Source: Deltaproteobacteria bacterium (GTDB lineage: Bacteria; Desulfobacterota; Syntrophorhabdia; Syntrophorhabdales; Syntrophorhabdaceae). From it: 12,978 nucleotides of DNA. A model generated the notes under the pieces. It made no database searches and had not been told where the DNA came from. It saw only the letters and a program-made list of their open reading frames with translations. This document shows, in pieces, positions 6,324 through 12,523 of this stretch. A program made the translations under genes and the position numbers. The DNA lies in assembly GCA_003506795.1 (NCBI GenBank), contig DNYO01000262.1:1-12978 (forward strand), written 5' to 3'. The number at the start of each line of letters is the position of its first letter. Within the stretch, counting starts at the first letter, position 1.

Positions 6324-6336
6324 TACCCATGCCGGA
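6280..6336. repeat. Imperfect direct repeat duplicating the rhodanese start region
   Basis: CTATCCCGCATACCCATTCC at 6280-6299 recurs as CTGTCCCGCATTACCCATGC, beginning at 6313 (33-base period). The copies differ at two bases and one indel, and both continue with GGA or CGGA. On the coding strand each copy carries an ATG-GGT...ATG-CGGGA start-like segment. Confidence 0.7.
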
Positions 6337-6362
6337 AGCTCACGCCTCAGCGCCGTTCACAA

Positions 6363-6399
6363 CTGCCCGACAAAAATAGCAACAGGCGCTTTCGGGCAG
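6363..6399. repeat. Inverted repeat upstream of the rhodanese gene
   Basis: CTGCCCGA (6363-6370) pairs with TCGGGCAG (6392-6399) across a 21-base spacer. It lies between the secreted-protein gene and the rhodanese gene, both read leftward. It could be a weak terminator or a regulator site; no T run supports the former. Confidence 0.3.
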
Positions 6400-6475
6400 C
6401 GACGTACCTCAAGCCATGTGTATGCCCGTATTTATATAGTGGATTATGCTTTTTCCTCGAAACCAGAAACCGCGT

Positions 6476-6952
6476 CTAGTCCAGCATGAAATCCCACGCA
6501 GTTTCGTTGATCCAGATGCTGTAGTATCCCCTGCCAAGCAGTCCTTTCGGTTTGACTATATACATGTCTTTTCCCTGCGGCTTGACATCGAGTTCAATGT
6601 CCTTACCGAATGCAAAGCGGGGTTTGCCAAGCGCCGATGGCTGGTAGAAACCCATTGGGTTTACGGTGAGGACGCTCATGTCGTGCTTGCCATAGAGAAC
6701 GAAATATTGAAAATCCTTCAGAAAAAAGTGGGCCGGGTCATTTGACTCGACGAAGAAGACACCATTTTCATCGAAAACAATATTGGGCAGCAGCCTGATC
6801 AAGCCCTTGGTGGTCTTTATGTAAACACCGGGTTCTCTGGGAGTTGCGGCCTTTTCGTTTTTGGCATATACGGATGCCGCGAAAACACAAAAGAGGATGA
6901 GGCATAATGCGATGCCGCATACTATCTTTGCTTTTTTCATTGGTTTCTCCAT
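6476..6952 (-). CDS. Small secreted protein of unknown function
   Basis: The protein has 158 residues (154 if the second ATG at 6938-6940 is used). Both starts have reasonable ribosome sites (AAGGAAAATAA before the first, GGAG before the second). A classical signal peptide (MKKAK, hydrophobic stretch, ASVYA-KN) predicts export, with cleavage after about residue 30. The mature part of about 128 residues has no Cys and looks beta-rich: GVYIKTTKGLIRLLPN, FFVESNDPAHFF, FQYFVLYGKHDMSVL, LLGRGYYSIWI. I do not recognise a family. It starts 31 bases downstream of yjbQ and is followed by the rhodanese, so it may belong to the iscU-yjbQ transcript. No enzymatic motif is evident. Confidence 0.75.
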   Translation of the reverse strand: MEKPMKKAKIVCGIALCLILFCVFAASVYAKNEKAATPREPGVYIKTTKGLIRLLPNIVFDENGVFFVESNDPAHFFLKDFQYFVLYGKHDMSVLTVNPMGFYQPSALGKPRFAFGKDIELDVKPQGKDMYIVKPKGLLGRGYYSIWINETAWDFMLD

Positions 6953-6983
6953 TTATTTTCCTTGTCCGGCATCCCCGGCGAAG

Positions 6984-7379
6984 CTATGCGAGGGTGACCA
7001 GAACTTTTCGTTCCCTCGGTCCGTCAAATTCCATGAGGAAGATACCTTGCCATGTCCCAAGGGCCGGGGTGGGGGCAGGGGTGTTCCCGGAAAAAGGGAT
7101 GCTCACCGAAGCGCCGACGAGTACCGCCTTGATGTGGGCGTCTGAATTCCCCTCTCTGTGACGGTAAGGATATTCCGATGGCACGAGTCTCCCAAGGGAT
7201 TCGATGATATCTCGCATGACGTCGGGGTCGGCATCTTCATTTATAGTTACGGCGCAGGTCGTGTGGGGCGTATATACATGGAGGATCTTCCCGGTGCGTC
7301 CTTTTACAGCGTTCACTACCCGTTCGGTAATGTCCAGCGCCTCGACCTTCTTCGATGTCCTGACATGAAATTCCGTCAT
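6984..7379 (-). CDS. yjbQ: YjbQ family protein (UPF0047, thiamin-phosphate synthase-like)
   Basis: The protein has 131 residues, the usual YjbQ/UPF0047 length. The conserved blocks are all present: YTPHTTCAVTINEDADPDV (about 36-54), HREGNSDAHIKA (about 74-85) and GTWQGIFLMEFDGPR near the C-terminus. The His, Cys, Asp and Glu residues in these blocks form the metal/substrate site of the family. E. coli YjbQ has been reported to have a weak, secondary thiamin-phosphate synthase activity; the primary role is unsettled. It starts 9 bases after iscU ends, with no strong ribosome site visible, which suggests co-transcription and coupled translation. No truncation or anomaly is seen. Confidence 0.9.
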   Translation of the reverse strand: MTEFHVRTSKKVEALDITERVVNAVKGRTGKILHVYTPHTTCAVTINEDADPDVMRDIIESLGRLVPSEYPYRHREGNSDAHIKAVLVGASVSIPFSGNTPAPTPALGTWQGIFLMEFDGPRERKVLVTLA

Positions 7380-7388
7380 CGCCCGCCG

Positions 7389-7772
7389 TTATTTACCCTG
7401 TTTCTTCCTGTAGTCTTCGATGGCCGCCCTCAAGGCCTCTTCAGCCATGACGGAACAATGCTGTTTTGCGGCAGGGAGCCCGCCAAGCTCCCGCGCAACG
7501 GTCTCGTTTGTGAGCTTCAGGGCCTCATCCAAGGTCTTTCCCTTTATCAGTTCCGTAGTCATGCTGCTCGATGCGATGGCGGCGGCACAACCGAAGGTCT
7601 TGAATTTTACGTCCACTATGCGGTCGTTTTCGATCTTGAGGAAGATCTTCGTCACATCGCCGCAGGTAGGGTTGCCGACCTGCGCCATGCCGTCGGCTCT
7701 TTCCATCTCGCCCATGTTCCTGGGGTTCTCAAAATGATCGATCACTATATCGGTGTATGGACCCTGCGCCAT
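7389..7772 (-). CDS. iscU: IscU/NifU-type iron-sulfur cluster scaffold protein
   Basis: This 127-residue protein is a complete NifU_N/IscU domain. The three cluster-ligand cysteines are present: C37 in NPTCGD (with D39), C62 in TFGCAAAIASSS and C106 in KQHCSVMA. It would receive sulfur from a cysteine desulfurase and pass [2Fe-2S] or [4Fe-4S] clusters to apo-proteins in the cytoplasm. A strong AGGAGG stands just upstream of the ATG at 7770-7772. No IscS, HscA/B or ferredoxin gene lies next to it, so the desulfurase must come from elsewhere. It is first in the leftward group with yjbQ. The LPPxK motif of classical IscU, used for HscA recognition, appears as LPAAK here. The name nifU would be equally defensible. 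Confidence 0.9.
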   Translation of the reverse strand: MAQGPYTDIVIDHFENPRNMGEMERADGMAQVGNPTCGDVTKIFLKIENDRIVDVKFKTFGCAAAIASSSMTTELIKGKTLDEALKLTNETVARELGGLPAAKQHCSVMAEEALRAAIEDYRKKQGK

Positions 7773-7822
7773 TATTACCTCCTGTTATCGCTCTGCCGAA
7801 GGAATCAAATCACACAGGTGAA

Positions 7823-7852
7823 AATATAGCATAAACGGGAATTCTTTTGTAA
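7823..7852 (-). promoter_or_regulatory. Candidate promoter of the iscU-yjbQ group
   Basis: On the minus strand, TTACAA (7847-7852) and TATATT (7823-7828) are 18 bases apart, about 50 bases upstream of the iscU start. The -35 is poor; the A/T-rich -10 region (TATGCTATATT) is the better part. Confidence 0.3.
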
Positions 7853-7863
7853 TATCATTTTGC

Positions 7864-7893
7864 TTGACGGTTTTAAGGCGAATTTGTTAGAAA
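7864..7893 (+). promoter_or_regulatory. Candidate promoter of the aminotransferase gene
   Basis: TTGACG (7864-7869) and TAGAAA (7888-7893) are separated by 18 bases and lie 28-57 bases before the ATG. CAGGAG (7908-7913) is a good ribosome site. This promoter is divergent from the iscU one in a 148-base gap. Confidence 0.4.
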
Positions 7894-7920
7894 CTAGCAT
7901 TAAAATTCAGGAGATCGACA

Positions 7921-9060
7921 ATGCAGAAACGGTACTTACTCGCGCCGGGACCAACCCAGATCCCGCCGGAAGTGTTATTGAAGATGGCGGAACCTATGAT
8001 CCACCATCGTAATCCCCTCTTTGAAACAGTGGTGGAGGAAGTCAGGGAAAACTTGAAGCATCTTTTCGGCACGGCCAACGAGGTGCTCATCTTCTCTTCA
8101 TCGGGTACCGGTGCGATGGAAGGCGCGATAACAAATATGCTTTCTCCGGGTGACGCGGCCATTGTAGTGCGCAGCGGCAAATTCGGGGAACGCTGGGCGG
8201 AGATCGGCAGGGCCTACGGGATCAGGTGCGTCAACATCGATCTTCCCTGGGGCGACACCCTCGATCCGGGTTTGGTTGAAAGGGCTCTCAAGGAAAATCC
8301 CGACGCGAAGGCCGTCTATACCCAGGCAACGGAGACATCGACGGGAACATTGTTTCCGACAAAGGAGATCGCCGCCATAGTCAGGAATTATCCCGGCACG
8401 CTCATGATTGTCGACGGGATCACCGGTGTGGGGGTACTCCCTCTGCCCATGGATGAATGGGGCATCGATGTCCTGATAGGAGGTTCGCAGAAGGCCCTTA
8501 TGCTGCCGCCGGGGCTCGCGTTTGCCGGTGTAAGCGAGAAGGCATGGGCGTTCAATAAAGCTTCTAAGATACCGAGGTTCTATTTTAACTGGGCGAAGGA
8601 ACGGGATAACCTGAAAGCGAACCAGACCAATTTTACCCCCGCCATCTCCCTGATCGTCGGGTTGAGGGAATCTCTTAAGATACTCAAGGAAGAGGGTTTC
8701 GATAACGTCTATCGCAGGAGCGAAATGCTCGCCAGGGCCACCCGGGAAGGGGCGAAGGCCATAGGCCTTGAGATCTTCTCGAAGAATCCTTCTCCGGCGG
8801 TTACGGCGATATGCGCCCCGGAAGGTATTGACGGTCAGGCGATATATAAGACCCTATGGAAAAAATACGCCGTCACAGGCGCCGGAGGGCAGGACCAGTT
8901 GAAGGGAAGGATATTCCGGCTGGCCACCCTTGGCTATGCCGACAAATATGACGTCATTACCGCGGTTGCAGCCATTGAATTCACCCTTGCCGACCTGGGA
9001 TATGAATTCCCGATGGGCGCAGGCGTGGCCGCCGCTGTCACCTGCCTCAAAGATTTGTAG
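7921..9060 (+). CDS. Class V PLP aminotransferase (alanine-glyoxylate/serine-pyruvate type)
   Basis: This is a 379-residue fold-type I, class V aminotransferase. The N-terminal LLAPGPTQIPPEV and HHRNPLF are typical of the alanine-glyoxylate/serine-pyruvate group, long annotated in anaerobes as 'soluble hydrogenase 42 kDa subunit'. The PLP-phosphate loop is SSSGTGAMEGA (59-69). D165 in IVDGITGVG contacts the pyridine nitrogen, and K191 in IGGSQKALMLPPG is the Schiff-base lysine. A C-terminal substrate arginine lies in RIFRLATLGYAD. Likely reactions use glyoxylate or pyruvate with alanine or serine; some relatives act on phosphoserine. The start is well supported by the ribosome site. The HAD phosphatase follows 42 bases downstream, so a serine or glycolate/glyoxylate link is possible but not shown. 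Confidence 0.88.
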   Translation: MQKRYLLAPGPTQIPPEVLLKMAEPMIHHRNPLFETVVEEVRENLKHLFGTANEVLIFSSSGTGAMEGAITNMLSPGDAAIVVRSGKFGERWAEIGRAYGIRCVNIDLPWGDTLDPGLVERALKENPDAKAVYTQATETSTGTLFPTKEIAAIVRNYPGTLMIVDGITGVGVLPLPMDEWGIDVLIGGSQKALMLPPGLAFAGVSEKAWAFNKASKIPRFYFNWAKERDNLKANQTNFTPAISLIVGLRESLKILKEEGFDNVYRRSEMLARATREGAKAIGLEIFSKNPSPAVTAICAPEGIDGQAIYKTLWKKYAVTGAGGQDQLKGRIFRLATLGYADKYDVITAVAAIEFTLADLGYEFPMGAGVAAAVTCLKDL

Positions 9061-9102
9061 GATGATGTTGAGTCACTTTGCCAGGGCATCTTGGAATTCC
9101 TC

Positions 9103-9750
9103 ATGATACGCGCGGCCATATTCGATTTTGACGGTACCCTCACCCCTCTTACCCTCGATTTTTCGCTCTTGCGGGCAAGGATTGAGGAATTGGCGCGGGA
9201 ATATGTCGATGAGGATGTGATCGCCTCTCAGGCAAACCAGTACATCATCGAGATGATCCATGCGATAGGGGACGTGCTTCAGAAAGATGGTCCCATATTC
9301 CAGGAAAAGGCATTCCGCGAACTGTGTATTCTGGAGGTCGAGGCCTCGAATGGAAAGGCCCTTTACCCCTATACGCGAGACGTTTTTACCCGCCTGAAGG
9401 CAAAAGGCGTACGGATCGGAATCATCACCCGGACCTGCATTGAGGTAATCCGGACGGTGTTTCCCGATATGGACGCCTACGTTGACGCGATCGTGACCCG
9501 CGACCATACCCGCTACGTGAAGCCCAACCCTGAACAGGTACGCATCGCCCTTGCCTGTCTCGATATCGCTCCGGCCGAAGCCATCCTGACCGGCGACCAT
9601 CCAACGGACATAGAAGCAGGCAAGGCCTTCGGCACCATAACCGCAGGTGTCCTCACCGGCAGAACCACGGCCCCCCTGTTCGCAAAAGCCGGAGCCCATC
9701 ACATATTCGACGACATCAGGGGAATAGTGGAGTTGATAGGTAATGGGTAA
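9103..9750 (+). CDS. HAD-superfamily phosphatase (phosphoglycolate-phosphatase-like)
   Basis: From ATG 9103 the protein has 215 residues; a TTG at 9091 is in frame but offers nothing better. All four HAD motifs are visible: DFDGTLT (D8 nucleophile, D10 general acid), T109 in IITRT, K140 in VKPNPEQ, and GDHPTDIEAG (D165, D169 for Mg2+). A helical cap lies between motifs I and II (about 20-85), placing it in subfamily IA with phosphoglycolate phosphatases. The substrate is not readable from sequence; 2-phosphoglycolate or phosphoserine would fit the aminotransferase next to it. The stop codon (9748-9750) sits inside a run of GGTAATA heptamers, so the last residues (IGNG) are encoded by the repeat. 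Confidence 0.85.
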   Translation: MIRAAIFDFDGTLTPLTLDFSLLRARIEELAREYVDEDVIASQANQYIIEMIHAIGDVLQKDGPIFQEKAFRELCILEVEASNGKALYPYTRDVFTRLKAKGVRIGIITRTCIEVIRTVFPDMDAYVDAIVTRDHTRYVKPNPEQVRIALACLDIAPAEAILTGDHPTDIEAGKAFGTITAGVLTGRTTAPLFAKAGAHHIFDDIRGIVELIGNG

Positions 9751-9769
9751 TAGGTAATAGGTAATAGGT
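9739..9769 (+). repeat. GGTAATA heptanucleotide tandem repeat
   Basis: There are four contiguous units (GGTAATG, then GGTAATA three times) followed by a partial GGT. The period of seven is exact. The first units encode the end of the HAD protein and contain its stop; the rest are non-coding. Similar heptanucleotide arrays occur between genes in many bacterial genomes. Confidence 0.85.
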
Positions 9770-10101
9770 GACCCATAAACCACTACCAGCTGTTTTTTTC
9801 TACATTTCCTTCCGAAAATGAAGATACGTCTCTGGTATTTATCGTGGGGGTTTCGGAGCTGACCACGCGGCAACGTAGATCGACAACCGGACGATAATCT
9901 ACCCGACGGAGATATTCTTCTTTATCGCCGTCATCCATTTTATCATTTGTTATGCGTTCACGAGCCTTTCCCGCTGGCTTGAGAAGCGCCTCGCCTGGCG
10001 CAGGTAGGCCCGTTCCCGACAAGTCTGGTGCCCGTATCACGAGAAAATATCATGGAAATCGACCCCTGTCGGTGATATATTGGACAATTGAATATTACCC
10101 C
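9770..10101. other. Intergenic region before dsbC-like gene
   Basis: Apart from the doubtful PilZ-like fragment, nothing functional is recognisable. TATATT near 10076 and TTGAATATTACC near 10088 could be part of the promoter of the disulfide isomerase gene, but no matched -35 stands out. No tRNA or riboswitch-like fold was recognised. Confidence 0.4.
9783..9938 (-). pseudogene. Possible PilZ-domain fragment
   Basis: On the minus strand an ATG at 9936-9938 opens a 51-codon frame: MDDGDKEEYLRRVDYRPVVD, then LRCRVV, then TRDVSSFSEGN, ending at 9783. An RR-xxxR element followed about 20 residues later by D-x-S-x-x-x-x-G resembles the c-di-GMP-binding start of PilZ domains (RxxxR ... DxSxxG). The rest of such a domain is missing; the frame stops just before the heptamer repeat. 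The frame is open further upstream to a GTG at 10038-10040, with no convincing ribosome site. It could be a remnant, a tiny gene or chance; treat it as tentative. Confidence 0.25.
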
Positions 10102-10110
10102 GGAGGAAGA

Positions 10111-10896
10111 ATGAAAAAGAGTTTACCTCTATTATGCACGTTGATCGCGGGAATCGCCCTGTCGGTACTTCTCGGGACGGCTGGTTTCTGTGCGGAACCC
10201 TATGAGGAAACATTCAAGAAGACCTACCCGCAGATACCGTTCGACTCGATGAGGCCGACGGTCGTCAAGGGGCTGTACGAAGTCTCAAAGGGCGCCGATA
10301 TTATCTATTATTTTGAGGAACAGGGGCTTTTGTTTGTCGGCGAGATCATTGATAAGACGGGTAAAAGCCTGACGGACGAGAGAAAGACGGAAATGCTTGT
10401 CGCGAATACCAGGAAGCTTCCCCTGGACAAGGCGATCAAGATCGGCAACGGAAAACAGACGATTATAGAGTTCACCGATCCCGATTGTCCCTATTGCCGC
10501 CGCGCCGCGTCGTTTTTGGACGCAAGGAAAGACGTGACCCGTTATGTCTTTTTCTTCCCGCTGCCTTCTCACAAGGATGCCGAAAACAAGATCAAGTACA
10601 TTTTCTGTTCCTCCGACAGGGCAAAGGCGTATGACGATGCCATGAAAGGGAAGCTGGACACGCAAAAATACACTGTCTGCAAAAAACAGGAAGCAACTGA
10701 TCTTCTCAATATCCATAAAGAGATCGGAAGCCGCGCCGGCGTGAACGGCACCCCGATGTTCATCGTCAATGGCAAAGAACTGGTTGTAGGCGCGAATTTC
10801 CCAGCGTTGGAGGCGGCGTTGAAAGGCGACACCCCTGCCCCTGCCCCCGGTTCTCCGGCTGCCCCGGGTGCCGTCGAACCGGATAAGAAGAAATAA
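10111..10896 (+). CDS. dsbC: DsbC/DsbG-like periplasmic thiol:disulfide isomerase
   Basis: The start is ATG 10111, directly after GGAGGA; an open frame runs back to 9952 but lacks a ribosome site. The 261-residue protein has a signal peptide (MKKSLPLLCTLIAGIALSVL... GFCA-EP, cleavage after about 28). A DsbC-type N-terminal dimerisation domain follows (about 30-105), then a thioredoxin fold with active-site C126-P-Y-C129 in FTDPDCPYCRR and the cis-proline loop GTP (213-215). C166 and C190 may form the structural second disulfide of DsbC. After the fold comes a low-complexity Pro/Ala/Gly tail (TPAPAPGSPAAPG) ending KKK, unusual for DsbC. It would reshuffle wrong disulfides in exported proteins; no DsbD gene is nearby. 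It is first gene of a rightward cluster. Confidence 0.88.
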   Translation: MKKSLPLLCTLIAGIALSVLLGTAGFCAEPYEETFKKTYPQIPFDSMRPTVVKGLYEVSKGADIIYYFEEQGLLFVGEIIDKTGKSLTDERKTEMLVANTRKLPLDKAIKIGNGKQTIIEFTDPDCPYCRRAASFLDARKDVTRYVFFFPLPSHKDAENKIKYIFCSSDRAKAYDDAMKGKLDTQKYTVCKKQEATDLLNIHKEIGSRAGVNGTPMFIVNGKELVVGANFPALEAALKGDTPAPAPGSPAAPGAVEPDKKK

Positions 10897-10917
10897 GGGA
10901 TAACAGGCGGAAAGCGA

Positions 10918-11439
10918 ATGCTATATGAATACAACGGAAGAAGACCCACCGTCGGCAAAGACAGCTATGTAAGCGACATCGCTCATGTGATAGGCGATGT
11001 CGCCATAGGCGATAATTGTTATATCGGCCACGGGGCCATCCTGCGCGGAGACTACGGCTCCATCGTGGTCGGAAGCGGTACGGCCGTGGAAGAGGGCGTT
11101 GTCGTCCATGCACCCCCCGACAAATTCTGCCGCATCGGGGAGCGGGTAACCATTGGCCACGGCGCCATCATACACGCCGCCGCGGTCGGCAATTCAGTGG
11201 TTATCGGGATGGGCGCCATACTCAGCATCTACAGTGAGGTCGGGGCCGACACGATCATCGCGGAAGGCTCTGTCGTAAGAATGCGGCAGATAATCGAATC
11301 GGGCGTCGTAGCCGGAGGAAACCCGATCCGTGTAATCCGAACGATCGCCCCGAAGGACATCGAGTACTGGACGATGGGCAAGGAGCTTTACATCGACCTT
11401 GCAAAGAAATACCTGGAAAAAGGAATGAGACCCCTGTGA
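10918..11439 (+). CDS. Gamma-carbonic-anhydrase-like left-handed beta-helix protein (YrdA/PaaY type)
   Basis: This 173-residue protein is built of hexapeptide repeats ([LIV]-G-x4) from about residue 10 to 130: IGDVAIGDNCYIGHGAIL, GSIVVGSGTAVEEGVVVH, CRIGERVTIGHGAIIHAAAV. The three metal-binding histidines of the gamma-CA family are at H64, H81 and H86 (VVVH ... IGHGAIIH). R43 and D45 in LRGDYG are also conserved in the family. The C-terminal helix (PKDIEYWTMGKELYIDLAKKYLEKG) packs the trimer. It could be a zinc or iron carbonic anhydrase, or one of the many inactive homologues; sequence alone does not decide. GGCGGAAAG provides the ribosome site. The gene lies 21 bases after the dsbC-like gene, probably in one operon. 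Confidence 0.88.
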   Translation: MLYEYNGRRPTVGKDSYVSDIAHVIGDVAIGDNCYIGHGAILRGDYGSIVVGSGTAVEEGVVVHAPPDKFCRIGERVTIGHGAIIHAAAVGNSVVIGMGAILSIYSEVGADTIIAEGSVVRMRQIIESGVVAGGNPIRVIRTIAPKDIEYWTMGKELYIDLAKKYLEKGMRPL

Positions 11440-11450
11440 AGAATACCGTA

Positions 11451-11487
11451 CCGGCCATGGGAGCCGGCAACCCCTTTCTCTTGCCGG
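11451..11487 (+). promoter_or_regulatory. Alternative hairpins just before the cupin start codon
   Basis: CCGGCAA (11464-11470) pairs with TTGCCGG (11481-11487), loop 10 bases, ending one base before the cupin ATG. A third block, CCGGC (11451-11455), can instead pair with GCCGG (11463-11467). The two hairpins share bases and exclude one another. The 2:3 pairing would occupy the only ribosome-site-like bases. Confidence 0.4.
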
Positions 11488-11488
11488 A

Positions 11489-11890
11489 ATGATTGTGGAA
11501 AAAGTCTTCATCGAAACCCTCCCCGAAACGAAGGAAATGGATGGCGCAAAACGCTGGACCGACGAAAAAGGTGAGTTTGTGCAAATATCTTACCGGGAAG
11601 ATATCGGTCACATTGCCTTTTTCGAACTGCGCAAAGGTCAGGTGAGGGCCGGCCATTATCATGAAAGGAAAGAGGAAGTTTTTTACGTTGTCGGCGGCAG
11701 GATCAAAGCCGTCTTTGTCGATCCTCAAACGGGCGAAAAGACGACATCCATTCTCGAAAAAGGCATGAAGATCCGTGTCGGAACCCGTATCGGTCATCAT
11801 TTTTTCGGGATTGAAGATTCGCTGGCCGTTGAATACAGCCCGCAGTATTATGACAAGACCGATACCCGCAAAATAGATATGGGAGAGTGA
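11489..11890 (+). CDS. Small single-domain cupin protein
   Basis: This 133-residue RmlC-type cupin carries motif 1 complete: G50-x5-H56-x-H58-x4-E63-x6-G70 (GHYHERKEEVFYVVGG), the metal-binding signature. Motif 2 is represented by GMKIRVGTRIGHHFF with H103/H104, but the usual P of PxGxxH is replaced. The fold suits a sugar-nucleotide epimerase/isomerase or a dioxygenase-like sensor; substrate unknown. ATG 11489 lies directly after a hairpin that would hide its ribosome site; an internal ATG at 11537 (MDGAKRW) preceded by AAGGA is an alternative, giving 117 residues and keeping both motifs. The stop at 11888-11890 is two bases before the next gene's ATG, so the two are likely translated together. 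Confidence 0.82.
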   Translation: MIVEKVFIETLPETKEMDGAKRWTDEKGEFVQISYREDIGHIAFFELRKGQVRAGHYHERKEEVFYVVGGRIKAVFVDPQTGEKTTSILEKGMKIRVGTRIGHHFFGIEDSLAVEYSPQYYDKTDTRKIDMGE

Positions 11891-11892
11891 TT

Positions 11893-12444
11893 ATGGCGGA
11901 GATCAAGAGCGCCATCGAACTGGCAATGGAGAAGACCAGAGGTCTCGTCATGGACGACAAGGAAAAGAAATCGCTGGCCCTGAAAGAGTCGGCCGACGGC
12001 CTTAAGGCCATCTTCAGGCGCTTTCGCGAAGGCCTGGCGGACGATGAAGAAACAAGGGACCAGCTTGATGCGCTCGAATGCGACCCTGCCCTCAAGAGAA
12101 AGATCGTCCTTGATCTTCTTGCTGAAGAGTTCGAATCGACAGACGACCCGGGAATAGGTCCGCTTTTTGCGTTCGTCAGCTTTGCTGTTGACGAAAAGCC
12201 CTATAAAGAATTGAAGCTCATCGAAAAGGCCTGCGTCGAAGAACTCAAGAAGATGGAGGCCGGCATTCGATCACACATAGCCGAAGACCTTGCCTCATCG
12301 GGTATCGCGGGAAACAGCGTGGAACCCAACGTCGAAGCCTGGCCTAAGTGGCAGGAAGCCCATGCGGACGTACGCAGGGCCTTCAGACGGCAGATAGGAC
12401 AATGGAAGGAAAGGCTTCTGCAGGAAAAGCAAGGGCCCGCATGA
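11893..12444 (+). CDS. Uncharacterised helical protein
   Basis: The protein has 183 residues from ATG 11893 (GGGAG lies 8 bases upstream); an in-frame GTG at 11887 overlaps the cupin end. It is soluble, charged and almost entirely helical by appearance: KSAIELAMEKTRGLVMDDKEKKSLALKE, FRRFREGLADDEETRDQLDA, KRKIVLDLLAEEF, ELKLIEKACVEELKKMEAG and a C-terminal WPKWQEAHADVRRAFRRQIGQWKERL. No signal peptide, membrane segment or known catalytic motif is visible. I do not recognise a characterised family; similar hypothetical proteins occur in Desulfobacterota as far as I recall. It is probably co-transcribed with the cupin. Confidence 0.8.
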   Translation: MAEIKSAIELAMEKTRGLVMDDKEKKSLALKESADGLKAIFRRFREGLADDEETRDQLDALECDPALKRKIVLDLLAEEFESTDDPGIGPLFAFVSFAVDEKPYKELKLIEKACVEELKKMEAGIRSHIAEDLASSGIAGNSVEPNVEAWPKWQEAHADVRRAFRRQIGQWKERLLQEKQGPA

Positions 12445-12447
12445 GTC

Positions 12448-12460
12448 TGCGCTTCGCGCA
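12448..12460 (+). terminator. Small hairpin after the helical-protein gene, possible weak terminator
   Basis: TGCGC-TTC-GCGCA starts 4 bases after the stop codon. No T run follows directly, so termination would be weak or factor-dependent. This 79-base gap separates two convergent genes. Confidence 0.3.
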
Positions 12461-12523
12461 AAGAGGCGCTTGAGGAAAATCATCTTTATTGATCCTGTCT
12501 CCCATGCCGGGCTTTTTTGCCTG

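Noticed and set aside
7158..7829. Plus-strand open frame of 223 codons opposite yjbQ and iscU.
   Set aside because: The opposite strand encodes two clearly conserved proteins; this frame is their shadow.
9073..9873. Long minus-strand open frame (about 266 codons) across the HAD gene.
   Set aside because: It is the antisense of a HAD gene with all four motifs; its translation includes the repeat-derived PITYYLLPITY and no known domain.
9952..10110. Upstream in-frame extension of the DsbC-like protein.
   Set aside because: It lacks a ribosome site and precedes a perfect signal peptide; GGAGGA directly before 10111 decides the start.
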